Source: Pogona vitticeps (taxonomy: Eukaryota; Chordata; Lepidosauria; Squamata; Agamidae). Taken from it: a stretch of 64,000 nt of DNA. The DNA is taken from assembly GCF_051106095.1 (NCBI RefSeq), contig NC_135783.1, positions 60,677,947-60,741,946 on the forward strand, read 5' to 3'. The stretch's first letter is position 1. The number at the start of each line of letters is the position of its first letter. The notes below the pieces were generated by a model that was not told the DNA's origin, made no database searches, and saw only the letters and a program-made list of their open reading frames with translations. Positions 36,247-48,895 of this stretch are shown here, in pieces. Both the position numbers and the translations under genes were made by a program.

Positions 36247-37870
36247 CAGTCATGTGAAAAATATTTTTTGTGTTTGAATTTTATGGTTTTACGTATCAAG
36301 ACATAATAAAAATCATCTGGTCCTTAGGAGGTCTGAAAATTAGGTAAATACAACGTCAGGTGAACAATAAGACATAACATATTATACAGTACCATGATTT
36401 ATTTAACAAAAATAAAGCCAAAATGGAGAAGCCATGTGTGAAAAAGTAAGTATACCCTTACTGTTTCCATAGGTAGTTTCCATAAGTAGCAGTCAGGTGC
36501 CCTTGAGTAACTCATCACCTCTATAAAAGCTGAAGTTTTAACAGTTTGCTGATCTGGAGCATTCAGATTGTTGAGTTGACCATGAACTCTGTATACCAAA
36601 GTATTCTAGAGTCAAATGTGAGGCCATCTTGTCTGACAGATCAAGCTTGGCTAAAATTGAGTCATGCAACAGGACAATGATCCCAAGCACAGTAGCAGCT
36701 CTACAACAGAGTGGCTGAAAAAAAAGAAAAGAATAAAGGTGCTGCAATGGCCCAGTCAAAGTCCAGACCTCAAGCCGATTGAAATACTGTGGCAGGACCT
36801 TCAGGGAGCTATGCATAAACAAATCCCTGCAAACCTCAATTAAGTCCAAAATTCCTCCACAATGTTGTGAAAGACTGAAAAAGTCATATGGAAACCAATT
36901 ACTTCAAGTTATTACCTCTAAAGGTGGTTCTTCAGGCTAGTGAATCATAAGGTGTACTTAGTTTTTCACAAATTGCTTCTCCCTTTTGGATTTATTTTTG
37001 TTACATAAATCATGACACCATGTCATGAGCTGTTGCTGATTTGAGGTTGTATTAAAAATTAAACAACCAGCATTATAATGCCATTGTACAGTACAAAACA
37101 ATGGTAAAGCTGCACCTGGAGTATTGCATACAGTTGGTCACTGCACCTCAAAAAAGACATAGTGGAACTGGAAAAGGTGCAGAAGAGAGTGACTAAAAGG
37201 ATTACTGGGCTGGGGCACCTTCCTCATGAGGAAAGGCTACAGCGTTTGGGGCTCTTTAGTCTAGAGGAAAGGCACCTGAGGGAGACATAACTGAGATATA
37301 CAAAATTATGCAGATGGATCAAGTGGATAGAGGGAAGCTCTTTTCTCTCTCATGCAATACCATAACTAGGAGACATCCACTCCAATTGAGAGTTGGGAGA
37401 GTGAGAACAGAGTAAAGAAAATATTTCTTTACCCAGCATGTTGTTAGTCTGTGGAACTCCTTGCCACAGGATGTGGTGATGGCATCTGGCCTAGATGCCT
37501 TTTAAAGGGGATTGGACAGATTCCTGGAGGAAAAGTCCATTGCGGGTTACAAGCCATGATGGGGCTGTATAATCTCCAGGCTTCAAAGGAAAGTACTGTA
37601 ACTCAAAATGCCAGATGCAGAGGAAGGGTATCAGGAGACAGCTATCTAGTTGTCTTGTGTGCTCCCAGAGGCATCTGGTGAGGCCCACTGTGAGATACAG
37701 GAAACTGGACTAGATGGGCCCTTGGCCTGATCCAGCAGGGCTCTTATTGTGTTCTTATGTTCTTATTTACCTAATTTTCAAACCTGCTAAGAACCAGATG
37801 ATTTTTATTATGTCCTGATATGTAAAACCATAGAATTCAAATAAAGTGTACTTTATTTTTCACATGACTG
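36247..37870 (+). mobile_element. Tc1-like DNA transposon, split by a CR1 insertion
   Basis: TA-flanked element (36245-36246, 37871-37872) with long inverted ends: CAGTCATGTGAAAAATATTT at the left and TATTTTTCACATGACTG at the right. Homology continues inward for about 80 bp (TTTTATGGTTTTACGTATCA against its complement). Between lies a decayed C-terminal transposase segment (CAACAGGACAATGATCCCAA, GGCCCAGTCAAAGTCCAGAC, ACCTCAAGCCGATTGAAATA) carrying the DPKH- and SPDLxPIE-like regions. The N-terminal transposase half is missing and the frame is broken, so it is inactive. Removing the CR1 at 37054-37766 leaves about 910 bp, shorter than a full Tc1 element of about 1.6 kb. Confidence 0.8.
37054..37766 (+). 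mobile_element. CR1 LINE 3' end inserted in the Tc1-like element
   Basis: Typical CR1 3' sequence: AAGGTGCAGAAGAGAGTGAC, GAAAGGCTACAGCGTTTGGG GCTCTTTAGT, GTGGAACTCCTTGCCACAGG, ACTGGACTAGATGGGCCCTT GGCCTGATCCAGCAGGG. It ends in the short CR1 tail repeat TTCTTATGTTCTTAT. It is 5'-truncated, as most CR1 copies are. The Tc1 sequence GAGGTTGTATT resumes after it as TACCTAATTTTC. Confidence 0.88.
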
Positions 37871-37872
37871 TA

Positions 37873-40800
37873 TATGTATGTCTCTACCGTAATGTCTATA
37901 ACTTTTCTTATTTTTCAGGTTCAAGCAAGGTCAAGCCTGGCTGTGTTCTGGAAGCAGAGTCATGTCATTTAAAGAATCAAGGCTCATAGGATCTGGACAG
38001 AGGGAATTCAATAGACATCCTGGCAAGGGCTATTCCAGACACAGAGGTCAGTATCCTATTCAGCTGAAAGGGAATCATGTAAGCATTTCCCCCTGCTCCA
38101 ACAGCTTTCCTGTCATATCTTCTGTCTTGCACTGGTTGTGAAATCAGTCACACGAGCTGACGCATGATAGGGGGCCTAACAGAGTAGAAGGAATGCCTGC
38201 ACGATTGCTTTTTGGCTCCACATTCACTAATGATACTGAACAGAATGAAAGCAATGCATGCGCTAATACAAGAAGATCCAGTGCAGCACTGATTCCTAAT
38301 CTTTGGTACTATAGATGTTTTGGATATCAGTTCCCAGAAAATTCAGACAGCATGGTGAATGGTCAGAGATTTTGGAAACTGAAAACTAAAATATTTGAAG
38401 AACGAAAGGCTAATAACCAATGCTGCAATTTGAGAGAGAGAGAGAGAGGCAGAAAGAATACAAGGTGGTTTCCATGGAGTAGTGTAAAGGAACAGGGGTT
38501 TAAGAGTGAGAGTCACATAAGGTAACCCAGCTGAGAACAATTTTGCATACAAGATGTTTATGATGCGATCACATGGCAGTTAGGTAAACTGTTTAAAAAA
38601 ACACAGCTCAGTTCAAGGTTGAAACATGCCTGGCAAGAACCTTGCAAGTGAAAAACAAAAGCTTAAAGCCTTTTGGCTGTTCTTTAAAATGACTGCTTGG
38701 ATATTTCAGGCAGCTTAGAAGGAGGAGTTCAAACATATTTAAAACAAGAGTTGAGACGTTCCTTTTTGTTTTTGTTTTTTGTTTTTTTACATGACGAGGT
38801 TGCCTTGCAAAAGGGGTGGGAAACCTTATCCCCAAATTCAGCCTTCCTGGGACTATACCCCTCTGGAGTTTCCCAAAAGGCCACATCCCTTTGCATTGTG
38901 GTTGGTTTTCCATCTTTTGCACATTTTTCCTCATTCTGGAAAGCTGGATTCTGCCCCTCTTAAGGCTTAATTAGGGCTAGTGTGGGCTTAAATCAAAATA
39001 AGCTCACATTGTTGCCCCCATCCTTTTGGTATTCCGCTCTTGAAAACATCTGTGAAATTCAGTTGAGCCCTTGAGCTGAAAGAGATTGCCTATCTTGACT
39101 TGTATGATGGACCCATTTTCTTTCATTCACTTTTCTACTGAAAACAGGGACAGAAACAGATACTGTATTACAGAAAGCCTATGATTAGATGAGGAAAGTC
39201 CTCAACACAAGCTTCAGGGAAGAGAAAAGGGAATAGATGTTAAAGAGACAGAGTTGAAGGACAGTTTAGAAAGTGCAGATGTTGTGCCTGTTACCAAGTT
39301 TCATGCCCATCCAGTAAAAGCTGATTGTTGTATTAAGAAAGCTTCTTTGTTTATGGAACAAGAAATGGAAGAAGAGACTCCTACGCATCCAGCTGGAGAG
39401 AATTACAAACAGGAGCTTCTCTCACCTCCCAAAATCTAAAAGACAACCTCAGTAAGCTTTCTCCACTACTAACATGCTTTCAGCTTTAATGTCTGCAACA
39501 TTTGTGTCTTTCCTTCTTCATTTTTGACCCTCCATGTTTCGCATAAGATGTTTATCATTCAGAATCTGTTCATTGTCCTTTAAACAAATTCCCAGATCAA
39601 ATGTTTACATGCTGAAGTACTGTTCTGAGGAGAAGTTCAAACATAATGATACTATAAAGGGCAGACATTTAGTCCTTAGGATCACAGTTTCTTCCAAGGC
39701 GTTAGCTTGTAAGCTTGTCTTTAACAGGTTACTAGACAAAATATGCAAAGTAGACAAGTTATTTTCCCCCATATCAGTTTCTGAAATTGCCAAACTTTTT
39801 CAATGACATTCAGACAATTTGTGGAGGGAAATTAGAGAAAAATCTACACAAAAAGATGTCCATTTTTGTGTCCTTTCCCCCAAAGGTAAGCCTTTTCTGA
39901 AAGATTCAGCTTTCTGTGTGTATTTGTAAAAAGTATGCACCCTTAGTGCAAGCATTCAGAGAAACATTATTTTTCTACCTTGTTTAAATTGGAAAACTAC
40001 ATCATAGATATCAAAGCACTGTGAAAACTGAAGGATATTCATATTGTTAAGTGAGGAAGTTAAGTGAGGAAGATGATCAATTTAGGCCATATTAAAATAC
40101 AAACCAAACAAATTTCTCTGCCACCCTTTTGTCCATTAATGATCCCTTCTTGCCAGCTACTCTGAAAACTGCAGCTGAGCTGTGTGGCAACTGGGAAAGG
40201 GGAGGTGCAGATGGTGCCACCATTCCTTTTACGGAACAGAGCCCAGCACTCCAACCCTGTCTGGGGGACGTTGAATGTTCAAAGAAGGATCCATGGACTG
40301 GGAAAATAGTGTCATTGACTGTGTAGCTTTGCTACACTATTACTGGGATGTAAGTACAACTTTTCATATCACACAACCTTTTTAGACACAGGAACTGTTA
40401 AGTGAACAGTTTAGTACATCAGGTTCATTCCCTTTTTCTCTCCAGTGGGGAAGAGTGGATAAAGATATATATAATCTTTGCAACACCTCATTCACCACTG
40501 TAAAATAAAACATAAGAATAAGTGTCACTATAGGAAGAAGTGGAGCCTGGGAGAAACTAGATCAACATCTACCAGATTTATGCAGAAAGGAAAAAATCAG
40601 AACAGGGTCTGGTGTTCTGATGTTGTTTTCACAAGATGAGCTATCAACATGGCATTATGCTGAGTCATGATGATGCAATTGTATTAAGTAAACACCACAA
40701 TCCAAAGTGAGAAGGTTATGTTACGATTACTTTTTGCCTTTCTGGAAAATGGTTTACTGTAAAAGAGATTCTTTTAAGATTTTGGAAATTGTTACTGGGT

Positions 40801-41155
40801 TGTCCCAGGATGTACAGTACACAGAATCAGATTTATTTTTAAACATGTGTTATCCCTGCAAGTACTGCTTTTAAAAAAAGTCATATGTGTGTACACAGAC
40901 ACACAGACATACACACACACAGAGAGAGAGAGAGAGTTAGCATAGTACTTAGGCTTGTACAGATGAAATGTGGTGGTTTAGAGAGTAGCTAGGTTTCCAA
41001 ATCACATGACTTTCTAAGTAAATCATTGTTATAGGGCACACAAATCACTTTTCTTTCTACTGGGAAGAGAACATGGTTGGTCATATTACTATTACCTGAC
41101 ACCAGTGTGACATTGAGTATGGTGCAAGGACCAATTGTCCTGCATTACGATTGCT
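37873..41155. other. Intergenic DNA, no gene recognised
   Basis: No exon or RNA gene is convincing. A degraded hAT-like scrap may lie at 38280-38380 (GATTCCTAATCTTTGGTACT). Simple repeats are a GAGA run at 38433-38448, a T-rich GTTTTT run at 38765-38790 and AC/AG runs at 40897-40936. Confidence 0.45.
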
Positions 41156-41400
41156 CACTGGAAGGACAGACCCTGAAGCTGAGGCTCCAATACTTTGGCC
41201 ATCTCATGAGAAGAGAAGACTCCCTAGAAAAGATCGAGATGTTAGGAAACTGAAGGCAAGAGGAGAAGGGGATGACAGAGGATGAGATGCTTGCATAGTG
41301 TCATCGAAGCTACCAACATGAACTTGATCAAACTCCAGGAGGCAGTGGAAGACAGGAGGGCCTGGTGTGCTCTGGTTCCATGGGGTCACGAAGAGTCCGG
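41156..41400 (+). mobile_element. Bov-B LINE 3' end, plus strand
   Basis: GCTCACTGGAAGGACAGACC to GGGGTCACGAAGAGTCCGGC is the last part of the ORF and the 3' end of Bov-B. It faces a minus-strand Bov-B piece that starts at 41401, so the 3' segment is inverted relative to the rest of the element. Confidence 0.85.
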
Positions 41401-43812
41401 CAAACTTAATTTGGGATTCCTCCAGTCCAGCTTTCCGCATGATGTATTCTGTATATAAGTTAAATAAGCAGGGAGACAATATACAGCCTTGTCGTACTCC
41501 TTTCCCAATTTTGAACCAATCAGTTGTTCCATATCCAGTTTTGACTGTTGCTTCCTGTCCCACATATAGATTTCTCAGGAGATATATAAGGTGGTCAGGC
41601 ACTCCCATTTCTTTAAGGATTTGCCATAGTTTGCTGTGGTCCACACAGTCCAAGGCTTTTGCGTAGTCAATGAAGCAGAAGTAGATTTTTCTGGAAGTCT
41701 CTGGCTTTCTCCATAATCCAGCGCATGTTAGCAATTTGGTCTCTAGTTCCTCTGCCCCTTTGAAATACAGTACTGCTGAAGCCTACCTTGTAGGATTTTG
41801 AGCTTAACCTTGCTAGTGTGTGAAATGAGTGCAATTGTATGGTAGTTGGAGCATTCTTTGCAACTGCCCTTCTTTGGGATTGGGATGTAGACTGATATTT
41901 TCCAGTCCTCTGGCCACTGCTGAGTTTTCCAAACTTGCTGGCATGTTGAGTGTAGCATGTTGAGTGTAGTGTCATCTTTTAAGATTTTAAATAGTTCAAC
42001 TGGAATGCCATCACCTCCACTGGTCTTGTTGTTAGACAAGCTTTCTAGGGCCCACTTGACTTCACTCTCCAGGATGTCTGGCTCAAGGTCAACAGCCACA
42101 CTATCTGGGTTGTCTGGGACATCCAGATCTTCCTGGTATAATTCCTCTGTGTATTCTTTCCACCTCTTCTTGATGTCTTCTGCTTCTGTGAGGTCCCGGC
42201 CATTTTCGTCCTTTATCATGTCCATCCTTTCACAAAATGTTCCTTTAATATCTCCAATTTTCTTGAACAGATCTCTGGTTTTTCCCTATTATTTTCCTCT
42301 ATTTCTTTGCACTGTTCATTTAAGAAGGCCCTCTTATCTCTCCTTGCTATTCTTTGGAAGCCTGTGTTCAATTTTCTGTAACTTTCCCTATCTCCCTTGC
42401 ATTTTGTCTCCCTTCCCTTCTCTGCTATTTGTAGGGCCTCGTTGGACAGCCACTTTGCTTTCTTGCATTTCCTTTTCTTTGGGATGGTTTTTGTTGCTGA
42501 ACATATAGTACAATGTTATGTTGCAATGTTTTGTTGCTGAACATATACAATGTTATGAGCCTCCATCCATAGTTCTTCAGGCACTCTGTCCACCAAATCT
42601 AGTTCCTTAAATCTGTTCTTCACTTTTACTGTGTTTTCTTGAGGGATTTGGTTTAGATTATACCTGACTAGCCCAGTGGCTTTTCCTACTTTCTTCAGTT
42701 TAAGCTTGAGTTTTGCTATAAGAAGCTGGTGGTCAGAGCCACAATCAGCTCCAGGTCTTGTTTTTGCTAACTGTATAGAGCTTCTCCATTTTTGGCTGCA
42801 GAGAACATAATCAATCAGATTTTGGTATTGCCCATCTGGTGAGGTCCATGTGTAGAGTCGCCTCTTGTGCTGTCAGGACAGATTGGTTGTGATGAACAGC
42901 TTGTTCTCTTGACAAAACTCTATTAGCCTTTGCCCTGTTTCATTTTGAATTCCAAGGCCAAACTTACCTGTTGTTCATTTTATCTCTTGACTCCCTACTT
43001 TAGCATTCCAGTCCCCTATAATGAGAAGAACATCTTTCTTTGGTGTCAGTTCTAGAAGGTGTTGTGAGTCTTCATAGAACTGGTCAATTTCAGCTTCTTC
43101 AGCATTGGTGGTTGGTGCATAAACTTGGATTGCTGTGGTGTTGAAAGGTCTGCCTTGGATTCGTATTGAAATAATTCTATCATTTTTGAGATTGAGTCCC
43201 AGTACAGCTTTTCCGACTCTTTTGTTGACTAGGAGGGCTACTCCATTTCTTCTACGGGATTCTTGCCCACAGCAGTAGATATGATAATCGTCTGAATTGA
43301 ATTTGCCCATTCCCATCCATTTTAGTTCACTGACGCCCAGGATATCAATTTTTATTCTTGCCATCTCAAGTTTGACCATATCCAGCTTCCCAAGGTTCAT
43401 AGATTTTACATTCCAGGTTCCTATGCACTATTTTTCTTTGCAGCATCGGATTTTCCTTTCACTTCCAGGTGCGTCCACAGCTAAGCGTCCTTTTGGCTTT
43501 GGCCCAACCACTTCATTAGCTCTGGAGCTACTTGTACTTGTCCTTCATTCTTCCTCATTAGCCACTTGGATGCCTTCTGATCTGAGGAGCTCATCTTCCA
43601 GCATCATGTCTTTTATCCTTTTCTTTCTGTCCATGAAGTTTTCTTGGCAAAGATACTGGAGTGGCTTGCCAGTTCCTCCTCCAGGTGGATCGCATTTAGT
43701 CAGAACTCTCCACTATGACCTGTCCGTCTTGGGTGTCCCTGCACGGCATGGCCCATAGCTTCTCAGAGTTACTCAAGCCCCTTCGCCACGACAAGGCAGC
43801 AATCCATGAAAG
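41401..43812 (-). mobile_element. Bov-B LINE, long 5' and central part, minus strand
   Basis: This is the longest Bov-B copy here. Reading leftward from 43812: the 5' UTR (TCGTGGCGAAGGGGCTTGAG, CCCAAGACGGACAGGTCATA); the APE-type endonuclease at 43400-42975 with GVSELKWMGMGK, the AIQVYAPTTNAEE region and IIGDWNAKVGSQ; a linker to about 42230; then the RT domain with GDGIPVELFK, KKGSCKECSNYHTIALISH, VDHSKLWQILKEMGVPDHLI and GKGVRQGCILSPCLFNLY. It stops before the YxDD box and abuts an inverted 3' segment. Several stops and frame shifts make it inactive. Small duplications (for example around 42510-42545) are present. Confidence 0.9.
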
Positions 43813-46800
43813 GGATTCTAATCTATAGCTTTGGCTAAAATCCTGTTGTGGAGTCACACCAGCAGAGAAGAAATGATGTAACTCATAGTTATGCCACGAA
43901 CACATCTCCATTCAGATTCCTCATCATATTCTGATCAGGTGACTTTGTACATAACTAGGAATCAAGCAGAGCTTCATTAATTAATGGTAATCTGCCACAA
44001 CAGATTATGCCATCACCCTTTTGCAACAAGCTTTGGGCCCATGTTTTTGTTTTGTAGATATAGCCAACCAGTTAATTAATTCCAGAGAACATACTGTATC
44101 ATTATACACAGTGTCTTAAATGTTTTATTAATACCCTACAATCATGACTTTAAAAGTCACGACACAGACTGTCTCCAGAGAACCATGTACCTGGAGTCTG
44201 GCAAGCTCTGGAATGTTGCAGCAGAAACATTGCTAGCATGGATTTATGGAGTGTGTCACTCCCCACCGAGGTGGAGAGAGGCTAGCGACAGCATTTACCC
44301 CAGCTGGAGTACAGCCAGGCAGGTCCCAGAGAATGGCGGTGGCCCATTTCTCCTGGTGAGACTGATGTGATTAACCACACCCTCATGTCGTGCTATCAGA
44401 GGCAGGTGCCCCACCCTGCCAAGCGTGGGTGGAACTTCTCAAATAACCATATGTTTCTGTGGCTATAAATTGTGCAATAACTTCTGCTAAATACTGCCAA
44501 TATCTGGTTTTATGACTTTCTTCCACTGAGATAGGGAGGAAGGTTAAAATGGTTTTCCTAGGGAGAGAATAAATCACATTTTTGGCTGTTTTAACACATA
44601 GAGCCATGGAGCTGTCTAGTTTTCTGTAACACATACACATTGAGGGCGATGCCCCAGGTCAGTCTATGAAGGTTGGCTGCCTCTCTGTCTCTGTGCTTTA
44701 AGGGCATCACTGCCAGCATAATCTCTGACTGATGGATTCAGGCAGTGCTGGAACTGAGTCTTCCATTTTAATGCCATCTTTAAAATGGTCTGCCTGTGTG
44801 TTTTTCCAGGATAAGCACTCAGGGAACATGGCATCCATTTCACTGGTGTAGCAGCACTATGTAATCAGTCCCAGGTCAAAATAATTGCTGCATACTATTC
44901 CATAAAAGCCAATTCCCAGCATCGTCATGCTCTTAACAGTCAGTTTCCAGAGGGATAGTCCCTGTTCACCTGATAAAGCAAAAAAAAAAAAGGAAGATAC
45001 TAAAGACTAATACTTTTATAATGGTACAGGTTTTTTTAGACCAGAGTCTACTTCACCAGATGGAGGAAAGATAATCCTTAGTCAACAGGGATATTTATAT
45101 ATCTAAAACAAAAGATAAACAGTAAGATCAGATAGAAATAACATGCTAAAAGAGGTTGTGATAATTATGTGAAAGTTTCAGGGAATGTCCTGGAATAATT
45201 TTTGTGGTTTTTTTATTTCTAGCCCTCTGCTTGTGTCTCCTTTCTACATCAGGATTGTTTTGTGCAACAGTGAAACATGACTCTAGATCCCTCCTTGACA
45301 GAAAAAAAAAGGCTACGTCTGGAAGCCTCCTGCAGTTGTTACTATCCTTGAAAACAAGCTGTAGCTCCATCAACTCATCTCCCCTCAAAAGGATATGGGC
45401 TTGCACAACTGCAAGTGAATTCTGGGAGCTGTCATCTTTAAAAAGTGACTTTCCAAGCTCTTATTTTACAGAATGCAGAACCTGGGCAAGCAATGACAAC
45501 CCCCTATTGAAACAAACAGAATTGCCTACTCTTTTCTATGGAGAATAATAATGTAGCAATATTTAGAGGGCTCCTGTCCCCCAGAGCTGAGTGGTTTGAT
45601 TTTCTCTGACAAAAACCTCAAAGGAATGTGCAATTATTGGCTTTGTGTGCGGAGCCAGTTCTCCTCTCTCTGCCCACATCAATGGGTCTCAGCAATGTAA
45701 TGGATCACCCAATTAATTGCCAGTTTTAATAATTAGTTTACTACTATGTTCCAAACCTCAGATATATTAAGACATCAGGCCTCCCACAGAAAGTAGACTC
45801 TCATTTAAGGAGGGGCTAATGCAGATTAACACAAACATCAAGCCAATTTAACAAAGATTAAGCAATATTACTAAAATGTTTGAGAAAACTTTGCTACATT
45901 CAAGGTAATGCCATCTAAGGGATTTTCTTCCTTATATATTATTTGTAGGGCTCAGCTTTCAGACATTTTTCCATGAAAGCAAATTTATTCAGCCTTACCA
46001 AGTGGTGATAAAATGGATGCCTCTGGGCAATCCTGCATGGAATGTCCATTTGTTCTCATCAGCACAAAAAGAAAAAACACCATACTGTGTTGGACCCTCA
46101 GCACTCTAAAGCCAGGAGAGCTGGCTAGGACAATGCTATGGGTTGGTGGGAGAGAGAATGCACCCATTCCAAAGTGAGAACCAAACACCAGAGTGTATTC
46201 TCGAAGGCTTTCACAGCTGGGATCCAATGGTTGTAAGTTTTTTGGACTGTTTGGCAGTGTCCTGTCACAAAAACAATTTTGAAATTCTGGGGTGGCTAAC
46301 CTGAAGCTAAAACAAATTGGTTCAAACAATAAAATTTGGAATGGAGAGTCTAACATGAAGCCTCTCCTCAAAGCATGATCATTCAGAGGTAAATAACAAA
46401 TTCAGAGAGAAGCAAGGAAACTGCGGAAAGGACTCAGGAGGAGACTAGCCAGATGCTCGCCGTTGACTTGGGAAAGTCCAAGAAGGCCAGGACAATCCTC
46501 AAGCCCCTTAACTTGTCCATCAAACAAATACTGTAGTTAGACTCAGCAGAGTCTCCTGTGAGACATGGGTTCCCAGTTGGACAGGTACTGTGCCTGCAGT
46601 TTGGTGTGGACTGCAGTCTTGAAAGCCACAAGGGGTGCTTCACCAGACACAAAGCTTGATATTGGTAAAGCAGTAGAATGGGCATAACTAGGAACAATGC
46701 CATTCAGGCAGAAAGTGGAAGGAACTGTGGTACTGGAAATATGAATTAGGCAGCCAAATAAGAAAGGGAGAGTGTTCGGAAAAAAATTATGAGGCACAGG

Positions 46801-48604
46801 CTTGAGAATCAAACAAACCTGGACAGTTCTGGGACTGTGCAGATAGTCTGCTCACACAGGATCCTATGATGAAAGAACATCCTTCAGTTCTTCACTCAAG
46901 GGCAGTTACAGGCTTCAAAACTAAAAATAAAAAATGTTCTGTGGGTGCAGGCTGAACTCAGACTATCCTGAGAACAAAGAAGTCAATAGCTGGACTCTAG
47001 GAAATGAAAGAGAACGAGGTTGCTGGCTGCTTGTCTGAGTTAAAGCCAGCCAATTGAGGGATTGACCATAAACCATGCATCTGGGAGACAAGGACAGATA
47101 CACAGAACAAAAGCACATGGCCAGGAATGCTCTCTTGAGGTCCTTTCATTTATCCTGGTGTATTTTGGGGGGAATGTGTTTTGCAACTGAGAAATAGCTC
47201 CTGTCAAAATTTTGGATTGATCATATTTAAAATACCCGATTGGTTTACATCTGAAATAACTTTGTAAGCACAAAAAACTGCATGTATCTGGAATTCCCTA
47301 GGGCAAAGCCTTCTTAATGCAATCAGCAAAGGGCTCACATAGGTGTGTTCTTTCCTGATTAATAGCTTTTAGCCCCTCCTGCTGTTATCTAGATCTCTAT
47401 CATTCCAACCTTCATTGCTTCTTGTTCTTCCCACCTCCCTCAGAACAAAAATGGATGGATGGCCAAAGTACATGGGTGATGCTAAATATGGAGCTAAATA
47501 CACAACAGACAAAATCCTCTGTAATCTTAGCGTAAGGTAGTTTTAAAAATTACATTTTTTTCTCAGGATGACTTTCCTGATTTCTATTAATCTTAGTAAA
47601 GTTAATTGACTTGCAGTTGTGGTTTGATCATATGTTTTGCTACCAAAGAATGGGCCTCCTACCCGTTTCAGCAAGGGAGAGAACAGGCAAACTAAATCAT
47701 TCATGACTTGAGAGTTTTAGCAGGCAGCTGCCTTTCCCAGAAGAAACTCTTCAGACACTGGAGTCTTCCCTTGCTCAACATCTAGGGTTAGATTTAAGGA
47801 TGGCAACATGTAAAGGAGCAATGTGTTCTGTCTCATCCCATAGTTGAAGTGGGCGTGTTCTCCACATTCAAGGCATCGCTTGCTGAATATCATTGTCTTT
47901 CTCCGCCATCTAGGCATTCCTTGCAGTTTGTTCCTGTCCTGCTTTCCTCTTCTGATAGTCCTCAAACCCTTGTCCCCTCTCAAGACACCTTTTGTGGGCC
48001 TCTAGTTAAGGGAGTGCCTGGGCTCTGTGATCACTCCTTTCCATTTGTATACCCACTGCTTCTGAGCAGTGAATCTAAAAATCTAAGGAGCAGTATATTT
48101 TAGACCCCTATCTGTGAACCAGAATTTTGAATGTATTGTGTTTTCTGGAGTTTTCATCTGTAAACCTCCCAGAGTGCTTGCACTGAAGAAGTGATATATA
48201 AATCAAATCAGTAAATACATACATATGCATATATAAATAGTAAAAGATTATTTACATGACTGTTCACATAATTTCAAGAGGACTCTGAGCAGCCAGATTA
48301 TAAATGCATGTCAACTGGCACTCCCTCTTCTCAGTAACTCACACTTTGAAGTCTTGTTGCACCACCTTGTTGCTAATCCTTGTTCTTATCTATCTTCCGC
48401 TCAAGGTGCCAGATGAAACAGGTAATTTCTCCCTGCTGTATATCAATAGTTGGCCCAGGACAATTTTTGCCTCAGGCAAAGGACTAACTAGTGCCTCTCC
48501 TTTCCAAATACAAAAGCAAACTTAATTGGTAATTGATTTTTTTTTACTTTTGACACTGATTATAACACAGCACTGTCCTGAGAGGAGTCCTGAAACTGAG
48601 GGTA
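43813..48604. other. Intergenic DNA, no gene recognised
   Basis: No exon with splice support. At 46194-46250 the words TCTCGAAGGCTTTCACAGCT and GGTTGTAAGTTTTTTGGACT recall a common interspersed repeat of unknown class. At about 45020-45065, TTTTTTAGACCAGAGTCTAC TTCACCAGATG resembles the repeat at 51408 and 57110. Open frames such as 45985-46371 and 46434-46812 have no recognisable domain. Confidence 0.4.
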
Positions 48605-48612
48605 GTTTAGGG

Positions 48613-48744
48613 CAGTGGTCCCCAACCTTGGGCCTCCAGATGTTCTTGGACTACCACTCCCAGAAGCCTACACCACCTCTTCTGGCCAGGATTTCTGGGA
48701 GTCGAAGTCCAAGAACATCTGGAGGCCCAAGTTGAGGACCACTG
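48613..48744. mobile_element. hAT-type palindromic MITE, well preserved
   Basis: Ends CAGTGGTCCCCAACCTTGGG and CCCAAGTTGAGGACCACTG bracket a nearly perfect palindrome: GCCTCCAGATGTTCTTGGAC at the left, CCAAGAACATCTGGAGGC at the right. It is the least diverged of the four copies of this family in the window. The flanks share (G/T)TTTAGGG but with a small offset at the right, so the target-site duplication is not clean. Confidence 0.8.
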
Positions 48745-48895
48745 GTAATTTTAGGGGACACTGGGTAGGCCTGTCCTGCCACATCTCAATGCCATTGCCC
48801 ATCCAGCTCCAATGTCTGGCTCCTAAGGTAGCCGTTTCCTTCTTTCTAACAGCAGGGTCATTAGAAGGAAAACCAGTTGAGTAATGGCAACGGGG

